Source: an uncultured Bacteroidales bacterium (GTDB lineage: Bacteria > Bacteroidota > Bacteroidia > Bacteroidales > Paludibacteraceae). From it: DNA of 64,000 nucleotides. A program made the translations under genes and the position numbers. The notes under the pieces are model-generated. The model was not told the origin of the DNA. It was given only the letters and a program-made list of their open reading frames with translations, and did not search any database. The stretch spans positions 35,217 through 99,216 of the forward strand of contig CADBYS010000006.1 of the NCBI GenBank assembly GCA_902798965.1. The letters run 5' to 3'. Of this stretch, positions 1 to 9,287 are shown in pieces (position 1 is the stretch's first letter; each line of letters opens with the position of its first letter).

Positions 1-1
1 T

Positions 2-268
2 GACGGTCTGGGCTTTGAGCCGAACATCACCGGTTCACCGGCATCGATCGAGGGTACGACATCCGAACCGGTGGCAATCTGTCAGATGGCATTGGACGAG
101 GCTACGGGATATGTATATTTCGCCTTCCGCAACAACCACAGCGATGCCACTTGTGCACCTACCGGTATCTACCGCTACAATCCCAATACCGACGTGATTG
201 AGCCGGTGATTGAAGGTGCATCGGTATATGGTTTGGTAATCAACAATAATCCGACGAAACTCTTCTAA
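2..268 (+). CDS. C-terminal end of a secreted or surface protein (partial)
   Basis: An open frame runs from the window edge to a TAA at 266-268, giving 88 residues. The end contains phrases such as GIYRYNPNTDVIEP and YGLVINNNPTKLF, which resemble blades of secreted beta-propeller proteins, but that is only an impression and no function is assigned. The stop codon overlaps the next start by one base (TAATG), so the glycosidase that follows is probably translationally coupled to it. It lacks the C-terminal tail that the next four proteins carry. Confidence 0.6.
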   Translation, partial: DGLGFEPNITGSPASIEGTTSEPVAICQMALDEATGYVYFAFRNNHSDATCAPTGIYRYNPNTDVIEPVIEGASVYGLVINNNPTKLF

Positions 269-2754
269 TGAAAAAGCATATTGTCATAGTAATTCTGGCA
301 GCGCTCATCGCTATGCCGCTTGCGGCGCAACCCAAGCGTGAGTTCCGAGCCTCGTGGCTGACCACCGTGTGGGCTATTGACTGGCCTACAACCTGGGGTA
401 TGACTACCGAGGCGGGTGTGCAAGCGCAGCAGAATGAGTTGCGTGCCTTGGTCGATTCGTTGGCATCGGCTAACATGAATGCCGTGTTCTTCCAGGTGCG
501 CGGTTTCTGCGACGCAATGTACAACTCGGCGTACGAGCCGTGGAGCAAGTACCTGACCGGCAATCGTGGCGGTGTGCCAAGTTACGACCCGCTGGCGCTG
601 CTCGTCAGCTACGCTCACAGCAAGGGGATAGAGGTGCACGCGTGGATGAACCCGTACCGTTACTCCACGTCGGCTGATACCTACGGCACCTTGCCGACCG
701 ATTATGCCAACACGCATCCCGAGTGGCTTGTGGAGTGCGGAGGTTATTATATTCTCAACCCCTGCTTGCCCGAGGTTAAGGAGCGCATAGCGGCCGTGGT
801 GGCTGATCTGGTGGGTAAATACGATGTGGACGGTGTCATCTTCGACGACTACTTCTATCAGTCGGGTTACAAGAACAGTTATGAGGATTCGTACTATGCC
901 GCTACAGGTGCCGGCTTGAGCCGTGCCGACTGGCGCCGCGAGCAGGTGAACGACATGGTACGTGTGGTGCACGATACCATTCAGGCTACCAAGCCTTGGG
1001 TATCGTTCGGAATAGGGCCAGCAGGTATAGCAGGCAAGAGTAATACCTCTGCACCGGTGTATGGCGTGGAGGGTTGTCCTGTAGGCAGCGACTGGCAGTA
1101 CAACGGTATATACTCCGATCCGCTCGCGTGGTACGATCGCAAGTTGATAGACTATATGGCACCGCAATGCTACTGGAAGATCGGTGCGGGCAACGACTAC
1201 GACCAACTCAGTAACTGGTGGTCGTATATCGCTTCCCACTTCAACCGCCACCTGTATATCAGCCAAGACTTGAGCGGCTTGGTCAATCCTTCGGCAAGCA
1301 CGTCAAGTACCACGTTCCACTCCGATGAAACGGCGGCTCAGATGCAACTCGACCGCGATTACGACCGCATGGGTGCACCCGGATCGGCGTGGTACTCGCT
1401 CAAGTCGGGCATGAAGACGCAAGGCTTCTTCCAGTATATCCGTCAGCACACCAACCAACATCCGGCTGTAGTGCCGATGAAGTCATGGCAGCGCACCGAC
1501 GATATGTTGTTTGCCTCCTCTATCCGTGATACCAACGGCAAACTTGTTTGGAATGCACCGGCGGACAACCTGCGTTATGCAGTCTATTCTATCCCTGCCG
1601 ATAGCGTGGGTAAGAAAGGTATAGTAGGCTCATCGCGTTACTTGCTCGGAACAACTTACGAGCCCTCGTGGCCGTATCAGGCTTCGGCTACCAACACCTA
1701 CGCCGTGGCGGTTCTTGACCGTTATGGCAACGAGTACCCCGCCCGCACCAAAGGCAACTCTACGCTTGGCGTGTCGAATGCCGTGACAAGCATGGCACCC
1801 GCCGATGGCGCACAAGTGCTGCTGCCGTGCTGGTTCAGCTGGCAGGCTGCCGACAAGGCCGACAGTTACTTCTTCCAACTATCGAAGAACGCCGACTTCT
1901 CGACGGTCGATTACGAGTGCGAAACCATCGAGCCGACCTTCAATGTAGGCTTGATAGAGTGGCTCACGAACAATACCACTTATTATTGGCGCGTGCGCAC
2001 GCGTAGTATTAACCGCACTGACACCTACTCGGCTGTGCAAAGTTTCTCGGGGAATTACTTCCATCTGCAGTCGCCTGTAGAGGGTGAGCAGAACTGTTCG
2101 ATTACCTTGACGGTGGTATGCGACAGTGTGGCTTCGCCCAACGCCTCGTATCACTTCCAGATTGCTACGGCGAGCAGTTTCTCCGCAGCCAAGATGGTTT
2201 GGGAGGCGACGGTGAGCACGCCGCGCACTACCGTTCCGGATTCTGTATTGCTGTATAGCACGTATTACTACGTGCGCTGCGAGGTAAGTTACGATGGCGT
2301 AACGGCCATTGCGCCCGCTGTACGGTTCCGCACCGAGGCTCAGGAGGTTCCTGTACCCGTAATCATCTCTCCGGCGGAGGGCGATACGATCATCGGTACG
2401 GAGGTAGAGATATGCTGGCAGCAGCAGCCGTCGTCCGGCTACCGTATCGAACTATCGACTACCGACAAGTTCTCCTCTAGGAAGACGAAGGTGGCACGTC
2501 AGGAGTTTGATGCCTACTGCTACACCTATACGGAGTTGGAGCCGGCGCTGTACTATGTGCGTGTGATGGCTCTTGCCGATGGCGGCTGGACGGATGCCAG
2601 CGAGGTGGTAAGCTTCGTGCTCAATGCACCTTCGGCTGTCAATTCGGTCAGCAGCGAACAGGCGAAACCCGAAAAGGTGATTCGCAACGGACAACTGCTG
2701 ATTCGCAAGAACGGCGAGTTGTATGATATATTCGGAAATAAAACAACAAAATAA
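268..2754 (+). CDS. GHL10-family (family 10-like) glycosyl hydrolase, secreted
   Basis: 828 residues. An N-terminal signal peptide (MKKHIVIVILAALIAMPLAAQ) is followed by the GHL10/DUF187 opening REFRASWLTTVWAIDWP and the typical stretches HAWMNPYR and DVDGVIFDDYF, a (beta/alpha)8 domain covering about residues 22-400. Known GHL10 proteins such as E. coli DigH cleave peptidoglycan glycan strands lacking stem peptides; the substrate here is not known. Residues about 500-790 look like two or three fibronectin-III-type beta-sandwich modules, and the last 25 residues form the tail shared with other secreted proteins here (IRNGQLLIRKNGELYDIFG). The start overlaps the upstream stop. Confidence 0.85.
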   Translation: MKKHIVIVILAALIAMPLAAQPKREFRASWLTTVWAIDWPTTWGMTTEAGVQAQQNELRALVDSLASANMNAVFFQVRGFCDAMYNSAYEPWSKYLTGNRGGVPSYDPLALLVSYAHSKGIEVHAWMNPYRYSTSADTYGTLPTDYANTHPEWLVECGGYYILNPCLPEVKERIAAVVADLVGKYDVDGVIFDDYFYQSGYKNSYEDSYYAATGAGLSRADWRREQVNDMVRVVHDTIQATKPWVSFGIGPAGIAGKSNTSAPVYGVEGCPVGSDWQYNGIYSDPLAWYDRKLIDYMAPQCYWKIGAGNDYDQLSNWWSYIASHFNRHLYISQDLSGLVNPSASTSSTTFHSDETAAQMQLDRDYDRMGAPGSAWYSLKSGMKTQGFFQYIRQHTNQHPAVVPMKSWQRTDDMLFASSIRDTNGKLVWNAPADNLRYAVYSIPADSVGKKGIVGSSRYLLGTTYEPSWPYQASATNTYAVAVLDRYGNEYPARTKGNSTLGVSNAVTSMAPADGAQVLLPCWFSWQAADKADSYFFQLSKNADFSTVDYECETIEPTFNVGLIEWLTNNTTYYWRVRTRSINRTDTYSAVQSFSGNYFHLQSPVEGEQNCSITLTVVCDSVASPNASYHFQIATASSFSAAKMVWEATVSTPRTTVPDSVLLYSTYYYVRCEVSYDGVTAIAPAVRFRTEAQEVPVPVIISPAEGDTIIGTEVEICWQQQPSSGYRIELSTTDKFSSRKTKVARQEFDAYCYTYTELEPALYYVRVMALADGGWTDASEVVSFVLNAPSAVNSVSSEQAKPEKVIRNGQLLIRKNGELYDIFGNKTTK

Positions 2755-2839
2755 CAATTATTTCTTAACGGTATCGAGTCGGAGAGGACGTGTCCTCACC
2801 GGGGAGGTACAAATCTATTAACACAAAAACACAAAAGGT

Positions 2840-5800
2840 ATGAAGAAAGTATTTTCTTTATTTGCTTCCCTCGTATTGGCAGTAACCATGTTTGCTGCAG
2901 AGGGTGACATCGTTGGCCGTATTGCCGGTGAGTTGACCGGTGGCACGCCTATGATTACTAACGGTTTGAATGTCAATTCTAACCGTGGTGGTTTTGCTGT
3001 AAAGGAGGACGGTGTGTTCTTCTGCAACGGCGCAACAGGCCACATGCTGAAGGCTCCGCTGGATCTTTCCGCTGCTCCTGTAGCTGAGAATGACTCTATC
3101 GGTACAGGTTTCTACATGGATTTCGATGACGCAGGTCATATCGTTATCTATGCATGGACTGTTGGTTCCGCTACGATGGACGTAGCTCAGGTGTATGACG
3201 CTGACTACAACCTGTTGCGTAACGATACATTGCTCCTCAACGGCCGTTGCGATATGCCGACTCTCGCCGGTAATGTGGTTGAAGGTCGTGGTGCATACTT
3301 TACTGCAAGCAACAGCGCAAAAGCTGTGCTTCGTCACAATCTGGTTGACGGTGTGCTGACATCTATCGACACTATTCCTTCTCCGGTTGCACATGGCGGT
3401 AACAGTAGTGTAGCTCCGCTTGACGTGGATCATTTCTATGTTCAATCACGCGGTAATGCGCTGTATTATGTTGATATGAGCGGTGATGCTCCAGTGGTTA
3501 CGAATATGCCGTTCTTCGGTGAAAACACCTTTACCTCGGCTTATGGTGGCAAGGCATTCAAGTTGGCAGGTCACACGCTGTATGTCATGGGTACGTACAA
3601 GGTGGGCGGTTATCTCGGCTCGTTTGCTGTATTTGATGTTACCGATCCGGCTAACCCCTATCAGATTGCTGATGAAGCAAGCACTATGGGTACATCAGCT
3701 ATGGGTACCGCTTGCGTAACTTTCCGCGTTGTTATGGGCGATCAAGTGGCTCATATCTACGAGTACGCTTGCTACGCTGTTCGTGAGTACGATCTGACCG
3801 TTTCCTCGGCTACCTTCATCAAACAGAATGTTGAGGGCGAAGAGTGGCAGGCAATGAAGTCGGATAATGGTATGCTCGTTTTGAACAACCAGATCTACAA
3901 AGGTGCTGACATCATGATGAACAGCGCTGCTGAGAATGAAGGTGCAAGAACATTTGCTGCTGCCGACATTATCTTTGACGGTACGGTAGTTGCTAAGGAT
4001 ACCATCGATTTCATCTATGATCCCGTTATCGACTCGCTGACCATCCATTTGGTTGGTACGTTTGTTCCGTGCATCGACTTCGCTGTTACTGTTCCCGAAG
4101 GAACGCCTAACTGCTACATCGCCGGTAACTTCAACAACTGGGGCTTTACCCGCATGGTGAAACTCGACGACACCCACTACAAGTACAAATATGTAGGCAC
4201 AGCTGCTCTTACTGAGAATGTACAATACAAGTACACATGCGGTGAGGACTGGGCTTATGTAGAGAAGAATTCTGACGGCTCGGAGATGAGTAACCGTTCT
4301 TGGGCTGAGGCTGACGTTGTTGCAACCTGGGCTTCTATACCTGTAATTAACGAGGTTACCTACGAACTCAATGGTGGTGTAACCAACGATTATGGCTGGA
4401 AGACCAAAGGTGAGGTGCTGCTGGATCTCCAAAATGACATCAATGCTGATCTGAGCAAGAGCTACACTTGGGCTAAGATGGAGGACGGTATCGTTTATTA
4501 CAACCTGAACGGTACTTGGACGAAGGAAACCGCTGCTGAGGGTACAGCTTGTACCGTAACAGGTTTCGTTCAGAATACTACGTACAACACAACAGATATG
4601 TTGAAGACCTACATTTCGGTTACCAAAGCTGAAAAGTATGGTTGGCTCAAGGATGTTATCGTTGCTGCTCGTACAGCTGCCGGTTTGGCTGCTACGGATG
4701 AGGACTTGAGCGAAAATATTTATCGTAAGGAGGTTTCCGCCTTCTTCCTGAACTCTCCGTCGGAACCGGCTTGGCCTGTTTCAGCCGGATATGAGGCTAT
4801 GGGTACGCTCGATGCCTTCCAGCCTATCTGGAAGCATGGATTTGCTAACCCGACTACGGTTACTGATCCGTTCGTACTGAATCGCCCGTACTATGCAGGC
4901 ATGACCTTCGACGGATGGTATGCTGAGGCTGACTTCTCGGGCGAGAAGGTTACTTCGATTGACGCCAATACAAGCGGCACACTGTATGCTAAGTGGGTTG
5001 AGTACATCCCGACGCTGGCAGAGGTAATCGCAATGGCTGACAACACCGATACCAATGCTAAGGGTGTGGTAACCTACGTCAATGGCAAGAACGCTTATAT
5101 CCAAGACGCTTCGGCTGGTATGCTGCTCTACCTCAAGAACAATCCGAGTGCTGACTTTGTTGTTGGTAAGGAAGTTGTTGTTAAGGGTACGAGAACTACC
5201 TACGGTGGTGCTCCTGAAATCAAGAACGTTGAGGAAGTACGTGCTGAGAATGGTACGATGCCTAAGGCTGTAAGCCTGGCTACGCTGGCTGCTGCTACCG
5301 CTGATCCGCTCAAGTACTTCGGACAACTCATCGCATTCAAGGGTCTGACCATCGTTGCTCTGGATAGCTACAAGAACCCGAGCTTGACCGATGGTGTTGA
5401 TACTGTTGCTTGCTACAAGATGTCGGTTGACGACGCTCTGTTCCCTGTTGGCACGAAGGTTGACGTAACTGCTATCGCAGGTTACTATAACGGCTTCCAA
5501 CTCGTAGGTGATCCTGCCGGTATCGTTGAGGCAGGTGGTGCAGGCAAGGATAGCTATGCTTATGCTGCTTACGGCGAGAACGGTGAGTACACCTTGACGA
5601 ACAAGTGGATCTACTCGAACATTCAAGACAACTTCGCATCGAATATGCCGGCTCCTGCCGATCATGCTCGTGGCATGGTTGCCAAGGATGGTAAGATGTA
5701 CTTCATCAACCGTCAGAACGGCTCGTTCACCGTTGTTAACGGTGCTACAGGCAAGATGCTTGATCCTATCGTTATTACCGGTGAGCACCTGTTCCAGACC

Positions 5801-6832
5801 GAAGTTGTTACTGACTCGGCTACCGGTGCCAAGGAGTGGAAAGACTGCGCTACGCTGAAGTTCAACGATGTGAAGCTCGACCAGGCCGGTCACTTCCTCA
5901 TCGGTGGTTGCGTAAGTGGTGGTAACCGCTTCCAAATCTATAAGGTGGACATCGCTACCGGCGCTGCTACCGTTGTAGTGGACGATCGTCTGTATGACTA
6001 TCCGGACTTCGAACTCGAAGGCAAGGCTACTGCATGGCGCTTCGACGCATTCAACGTTTACGGTGATGTTGACAGCAAGGCTATCATCATGGCTGCTGAC
6101 GCTAACTCGTTCTACGTTTACAAGTGGGAGATCACCAACGGCGTTGCCGGTGCAGCTGAGCAGATTGACTGCGAGCCGCTCGAGACCGACGAATCGCTGC
6201 TCGTTAAGGATGGCGTTCTCTCTGCTACCGCCTTCGGTACAGCTCCGCAAATCTTCCCCGTTGACTTCAACTACTTCTATGTTGACGGCTGGAACACTCT
6301 GCCGATGCTTTACGATATGGACGGTACGCTGGTTGAGGACTTCGCAACTGTTCCTACAGGCGTACAAGTTGGTATGCCGGGCGACACCTGCGTAATGAAC
6401 ACCGGTCACAACGGCCTCTGCGAGTTCCAGGTTGGCGACGAGTACTACCTCGTTATGGCAGCTACCAACACCGTTGGCAGTCCGACCTCTGCATTTGCTC
6501 TGTACAAGTTCGCTGATGAGAACAAGGAGTTCAGCGAGATGACCCCGATGTGGTTCTTCCCGGTTGAGGGTATGGGCGCTGCTACCAACGGCTGCCGTAC
6601 CGCTGTTCCGTCGGTTGAGGTTGACCAGGAGAAGGCTGTCGCTACCCTCTACGTTTACACCAACAACAACGGTTATGGCGTTTACGAGATGACCGGCGTT
6701 AAGGGTGGTGACGCAGTTGTTAACGTTAACAGCGACAACACCATCAAGGCTATCAAGCGCATTGAGAATGGTAACCTCTACATCATCCGCAATGGTGTAC
6801 GTTACAACGCTCAAGGCGTAGTAGCTGAGTAA
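2840..6832 (+). CDS. Very large secreted multidomain protein (DUF4623-like, CBM48-like, InlB B-repeat, OB-fold)
   Basis: 1330 residues with a signal peptide (MKKVFSLFASLVLAVTMFAAEG). The start and end halves resemble each other: GGFAVKEDGVFFCNGATGHML near residue 50 and ARGMVAKDGKMYFINRQNG near 945 look like two DUF4623-type propeller regions. Between them are a starch/glycogen-binding-like E-set (GNFNNWGFTRMVKLDD, about 420-500), an InlB B-repeat (MTFDGWYAEADFSGEKV, about 690-725) and a YhcR-like OB-fold (GVVTYVNGKNAYIQDASAGM, about 735-830). It ends with the shared tail (RIENGNLYIIRNGVRYNAQG). Probably a surface carbohydrate- or polymer-binding protein; no catalytic site was recognised. A strong terminator follows. 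Confidence 0.75.
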   Translation: MKKVFSLFASLVLAVTMFAAEGDIVGRIAGELTGGTPMITNGLNVNSNRGGFAVKEDGVFFCNGATGHMLKAPLDLSAAPVAENDSIGTGFYMDFDDAGHIVIYAWTVGSATMDVAQVYDADYNLLRNDTLLLNGRCDMPTLAGNVVEGRGAYFTASNSAKAVLRHNLVDGVLTSIDTIPSPVAHGGNSSVAPLDVDHFYVQSRGNALYYVDMSGDAPVVTNMPFFGENTFTSAYGGKAFKLAGHTLYVMGTYKVGGYLGSFAVFDVTDPANPYQIADEASTMGTSAMGTACVTFRVVMGDQVAHIYEYACYAVREYDLTVSSATFIKQNVEGEEWQAMKSDNGMLVLNNQIYKGADIMMNSAAENEGARTFAAADIIFDGTVVAKDTIDFIYDPVIDSLTIHLVGTFVPCIDFAVTVPEGTPNCYIAGNFNNWGFTRMVKLDDTHYKYKYVGTAALTENVQYKYTCGEDWAYVEKNSDGSEMSNRSWAEADVVATWASIPVINEVTYELNGGVTNDYGWKTKGEVLLDLQNDINADLSKSYTWAKMEDGIVYYNLNGTWTKETAAEGTACTVTGFVQNTTYNTTDMLKTYISVTKAEKYGWLKDVIVAARTAAGLAATDEDLSENIYRKEVSAFFLNSPSEPAWPVSAGYEAMGTLDAFQPIWKHGFANPTTVTDPFVLNRPYYAGMTFDGWYAEADFSGEKVTSIDANTSGTLYAKWVEYIPTLAEVIAMADNTDTNAKGVVTYVNGKNAYIQDASAGMLLYLKNNPSADFVVGKEVVVKGTRTTYGGAPEIKNVEEVRAENGTMPKAVSLATLAAATADPLKYFGQLIAFKGLTIVALDSYKNPSLTDGVDTVACYKMSVDDALFPVGTKVDVTAIAGYYNGFQLVGDPAGIVEAGGAGKDSYAYAAYGENGEYTLTNKWIYSNIQDNFASNMPAPADHARGMVAKDGKMYFINRQNGSFTVVNGATGKMLDPIVITGEHLFQTEVVTDSATGAKEWKDCATLKFNDVKLDQAGHFLIGGCVSGGNRFQIYKVDIATGAATVVVDDRLYDYPDFELEGKATAWRFDAFNVYGDVDSKAIIMAADANSFYVYKWEITNGVAGAAEQIDCEPLETDESLLVKDGVLSATAFGTAPQIFPVDFNYFYVDGWNTLPMLYDMDGTLVEDFATVPTGVQVGMPGDTCVMNTGHNGLCEFQVGDEYYLVMAATNTVGSPTSAFALYKFADENKEFSEMTPMWFFPVEGMGAATNGCRTAVPSVEVDQEKAVATLYVYTNNNGYGVYEMTGVKGGDAVVNVNSDNTIKAIKRIENGNLYIIRNGVRYNAQGVVAE

Positions 6833-6840
6833 CTTTACGA

Positions 6841-6875
6841 AACAAGGGGGCACAATCCCGTGCCCCCTTGTTTTC
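6841..6875 (+). terminator. Rho-independent terminator
   Basis: A perfect 13-bp stem (6841-6853 pairing with 6860-6872, core AAGGGGGCAC / GTGCCCCCTT) with a 6-nt loop ends in TTTTC. It lies 8 bp after the stop of the large protein and separates it from the phosphodiester glycosidase. Confidence 0.85.
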
Positions 6876-6892
6876 AAATACCCTTAATAGCT

Positions 6893-6944
6893 GTTGACCA
6901 ATATTGGTCAACGCCAATAACACTTGTTGACCACCATGGTCAAC
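6893..6944. promoter_or_regulatory. Two palindromes GTTGACC...GGTCAAC just upstream of a start codon
   Basis: 6893-6912 is a perfect 20-bp palindrome (GTTGACCAATATTGGTCAAC). 6926-6944 repeats the arms (GTTGACC and GGTCAAC around a 5-nt spacer). Centres are about 33 bp, or three helical turns, apart, and the second site ends 8 bp before the ATG at 6953. This could be a paired operator or an RNA hairpin that masks the ribosome site. No standard Bacteroidota promoter was found here. Confidence 0.5.
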
Positions 6945-6952
6945 CCCCTACC

Positions 6953-9280
6953 ATGAAACGCAGTTGTATTCTTCTTCTGACTCTTCTGCTATGCCGCCTG
7001 GCTGCTGCTATTACCCTTAATGGTGTCCATTACACCATCGATACCTTGGCGCAGTTCCCCGTAGGTTGCGGAGCCATGTACTACCAGCTCCGGATGAGCC
7101 GCACCTTCGATGGCACGGGGCGCATCGATGCGTACCTGATGACCGTGGATACCCATAACCCTTATGTCCGTATCGAGCAGGTGCTTGGCAAAGACCAACT
7201 CGTTGGTACGGAACGCGTATCGGCTATGGCCGAGCGCACCACTACGCCAACACATGTCGTGTTTGGCGGAACGAACGGTGACTTCTTTGTCACCCAAGGC
7301 GATGTAGGACGGCCGACCGGTCTGACCATCGTCAACAATGAATTCGCCTATACCCCTTCCAACAACCGTCGTCTGGGAGGCGTGGACGAACAGATGCGTG
7401 CCATCATCGGCACCAAGATGGAATTTATCGGTTCATTCGTATTACCTGACACGGCTTATCCTCCCGGAGTGATTTCGTCACCCATGGATAGAATAAATAC
7501 GACCATTGCACATGTCAATTATACACGAGACGTTAACGAACTCGTACTATATAACGAACACAACGGTGCCACCACCGGCACCAACCGCTACGGCACCGAA
7601 CTCCTGGTAGAACTGATCCCCGGCGAAACATGGAAAACCACAGGAACCATGCGTGCCTTGGTTACAGCTAAGGAAGTAGGGGTAGGCAGCATGGTCATCC
7701 CAACAGGAAAGGCTGTGCTCTCCGCTCATGGCGTAAGAGCAGATATGCTTAACTATGTCGAGGTGGGCGACACCGTAGAGATACGTCTGCAACTCAAGGT
7801 GGATGACCAGCCTGTGAGGATGTCGCAATGCATCGGCGGCGATACGTACGCGCTGATTGTCAAGAAAGGCAGGGTAGAGCAGTCGAACTTCTGGGACGAG
7901 TTGCACCCGCGTACGGCTTTCGGGGCGTCGCAGGCCAACGATACCTTGTTCTTCCTTGTGGTGGATGGCCGCGGTCAGAGTGCCGGCTGCACCACCAAGG
8001 TGCTCGGCGAGATCATGCAGTACTACGGCGCCTATACGGCGGTTAACTGGGACGGTGGCGGCTCGTCCTGTATGTACCTGCGCCCGTTCGGGCAGGTGAA
8101 CAACGGCTCCGACGGCTCGGAGCGGGCTGTGGGCAATGCCATGTACGCAGTGGCGGAAGTGCCCGAAGAGGATCTGACCATCGCCGCTATTGCCCCCTAT
8201 CGGCCTATATACAGCTTGCCGCGTTACGGCATAGCCGAACCCAAGTTCCTGGGTTACAACCGTTTCGGTGTGCTGGTGGATACCTGCGTGCAGGGCGTAA
8301 CGCTGCAATGCGATGCTTCGCTCGGGCAGATTATGCCCGACGGACGATTCCTTGCCTCGGGTACCGAGGGTGGCATACTTACCGCTGTGTTGCCCGCATC
8401 GGGCGGCAACATAACGTGCCCTATTCAGGTGCGGCTGATGAGCTCCGCGCCCGTGGCGTTCCTCTTGGACTCCGTGCTTGTGGACAGGTATCACAGCTAT
8501 CAGGTAGTTATCCGAAGCACTATTCAGGGACACACCCACGACTTGCTGCCTGCTGCCCTTAGCTGGCGCTCGCTCAACGAGGAGATAGCCACGGTGGATG
8601 CCGAAGGTATCATCCGTGGCGTGAGCGATGGCACAACAGCTGTCATCGGAGCTGTGGGCGACTTTGCCGACACCCTGTATGTCAGCGTAGCCAACCCCAC
8701 GGCGCGGCTTATGTGCTGGGACGACTTTACGCAACATAACCTCTGGGAACTCACTGCCACCACGAACTTCAACCCCGAGTGGGACAATACGAACATCACG
8801 TACAACTACGCCGGTGGCCGTGGCTCGTTTGTGCGCATGGAGCGTCAGGCACCTATACTTGCTGTTCCCGATACCATCCGCATCCCCCTCCACACCACTG
8901 CTCCGCTGCAGAAGGTGACCATTGGCCTCAGGCCGAACAATGCCATCGCCTCGCAGACGATTACCTTGTTCGATAGCGGCTTACAGCAAGACGCCGATAC
9001 GGTGATGGATATCTGTGTGGCCGACGTGTTCGGGAAGGATATGGATATCTATCCCCTGCACTTCGATTATATCAAGTTCTTCCTGGATACCAAGACCCAG
9101 AAGCAACAGCAATCCTTCCTGATGAACGGCATATGGCTCGTGTGCGATGCCTGGCAGCCTTCCGCACTCAGCCAAACAACAACCGACAATCCCGATTCGC
9201 GCAAGCTCCTCACCCCCGAGGGACTGCGCATCATACATAACAACAAATCCTACGACGTTCTTGGAACGCCTGTTAAATGA
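6953..9280 (+). CDS. Secreted phosphodiester glycosidase family protein (NAGPA domain) with Ig-like domain
   Basis: 775 residues. I chose the ATG at 6953 because it gives a signal peptide (MKRSCILLLTLLLCRLAAA); the longer frame from 6860 runs through the terminator and palindromes. NAGPA-domain motifs are NGDFFVTQGDVGRPTGL (about residues 110-125), PRTAFGAS and AVNWDGGGSSCMYLR (about 360-375). Members hydrolyse sugar phosphodiesters or N-acetylglucosamine-linked phosphodiesters and occur in cell-wall contexts. A BIG2-type Ig-like domain follows (EIATVDAEGIIRGVSDGTT, about 540-570), then a beta-sandwich region and the shared tail (LRIIHNNKSYDVLGTPVK). The next gene starts 7 bp downstream, so the two are probably one operon. 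Confidence 0.82.
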   Translation: MKRSCILLLTLLLCRLAAAITLNGVHYTIDTLAQFPVGCGAMYYQLRMSRTFDGTGRIDAYLMTVDTHNPYVRIEQVLGKDQLVGTERVSAMAERTTTPTHVVFGGTNGDFFVTQGDVGRPTGLTIVNNEFAYTPSNNRRLGGVDEQMRAIIGTKMEFIGSFVLPDTAYPPGVISSPMDRINTTIAHVNYTRDVNELVLYNEHNGATTGTNRYGTELLVELIPGETWKTTGTMRALVTAKEVGVGSMVIPTGKAVLSAHGVRADMLNYVEVGDTVEIRLQLKVDDQPVRMSQCIGGDTYALIVKKGRVEQSNFWDELHPRTAFGASQANDTLFFLVVDGRGQSAGCTTKVLGEIMQYYGAYTAVNWDGGGSSCMYLRPFGQVNNGSDGSERAVGNAMYAVAEVPEEDLTIAAIAPYRPIYSLPRYGIAEPKFLGYNRFGVLVDTCVQGVTLQCDASLGQIMPDGRFLASGTEGGILTAVLPASGGNITCPIQVRLMSSAPVAFLLDSVLVDRYHSYQVVIRSTIQGHTHDLLPAALSWRSLNEEIATVDAEGIIRGVSDGTTAVIGAVGDFADTLYVSVANPTARLMCWDDFTQHNLWELTATTNFNPEWDNTNITYNYAGGRGSFVRMERQAPILAVPDTIRIPLHTTAPLQKVTIGLRPNNAIASQTITLFDSGLQQDADTVMDICVADVFGKDMDIYPLHFDYIKFFLDTKTQKQQQSFLMNGIWLVCDAWQPSALSQTTTDNPDSRKLLTPEGLRIIHNNKSYDVLGTPVK

Positions 9281-9287
9281 GATACCT

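Noticed and set aside
2780-2805. GAGGAC/GTCCTC hairpin between the first two large genes
   Set aside because: The loop would be only two bases and no T-run follows, so it is not supported as a terminator.
4781-6877. A 698-codon minus-strand frame opposite the large multidomain protein
   Set aside because: The + strand protein has clear domains and the antisense product has none; the frame would start inside the terminator.
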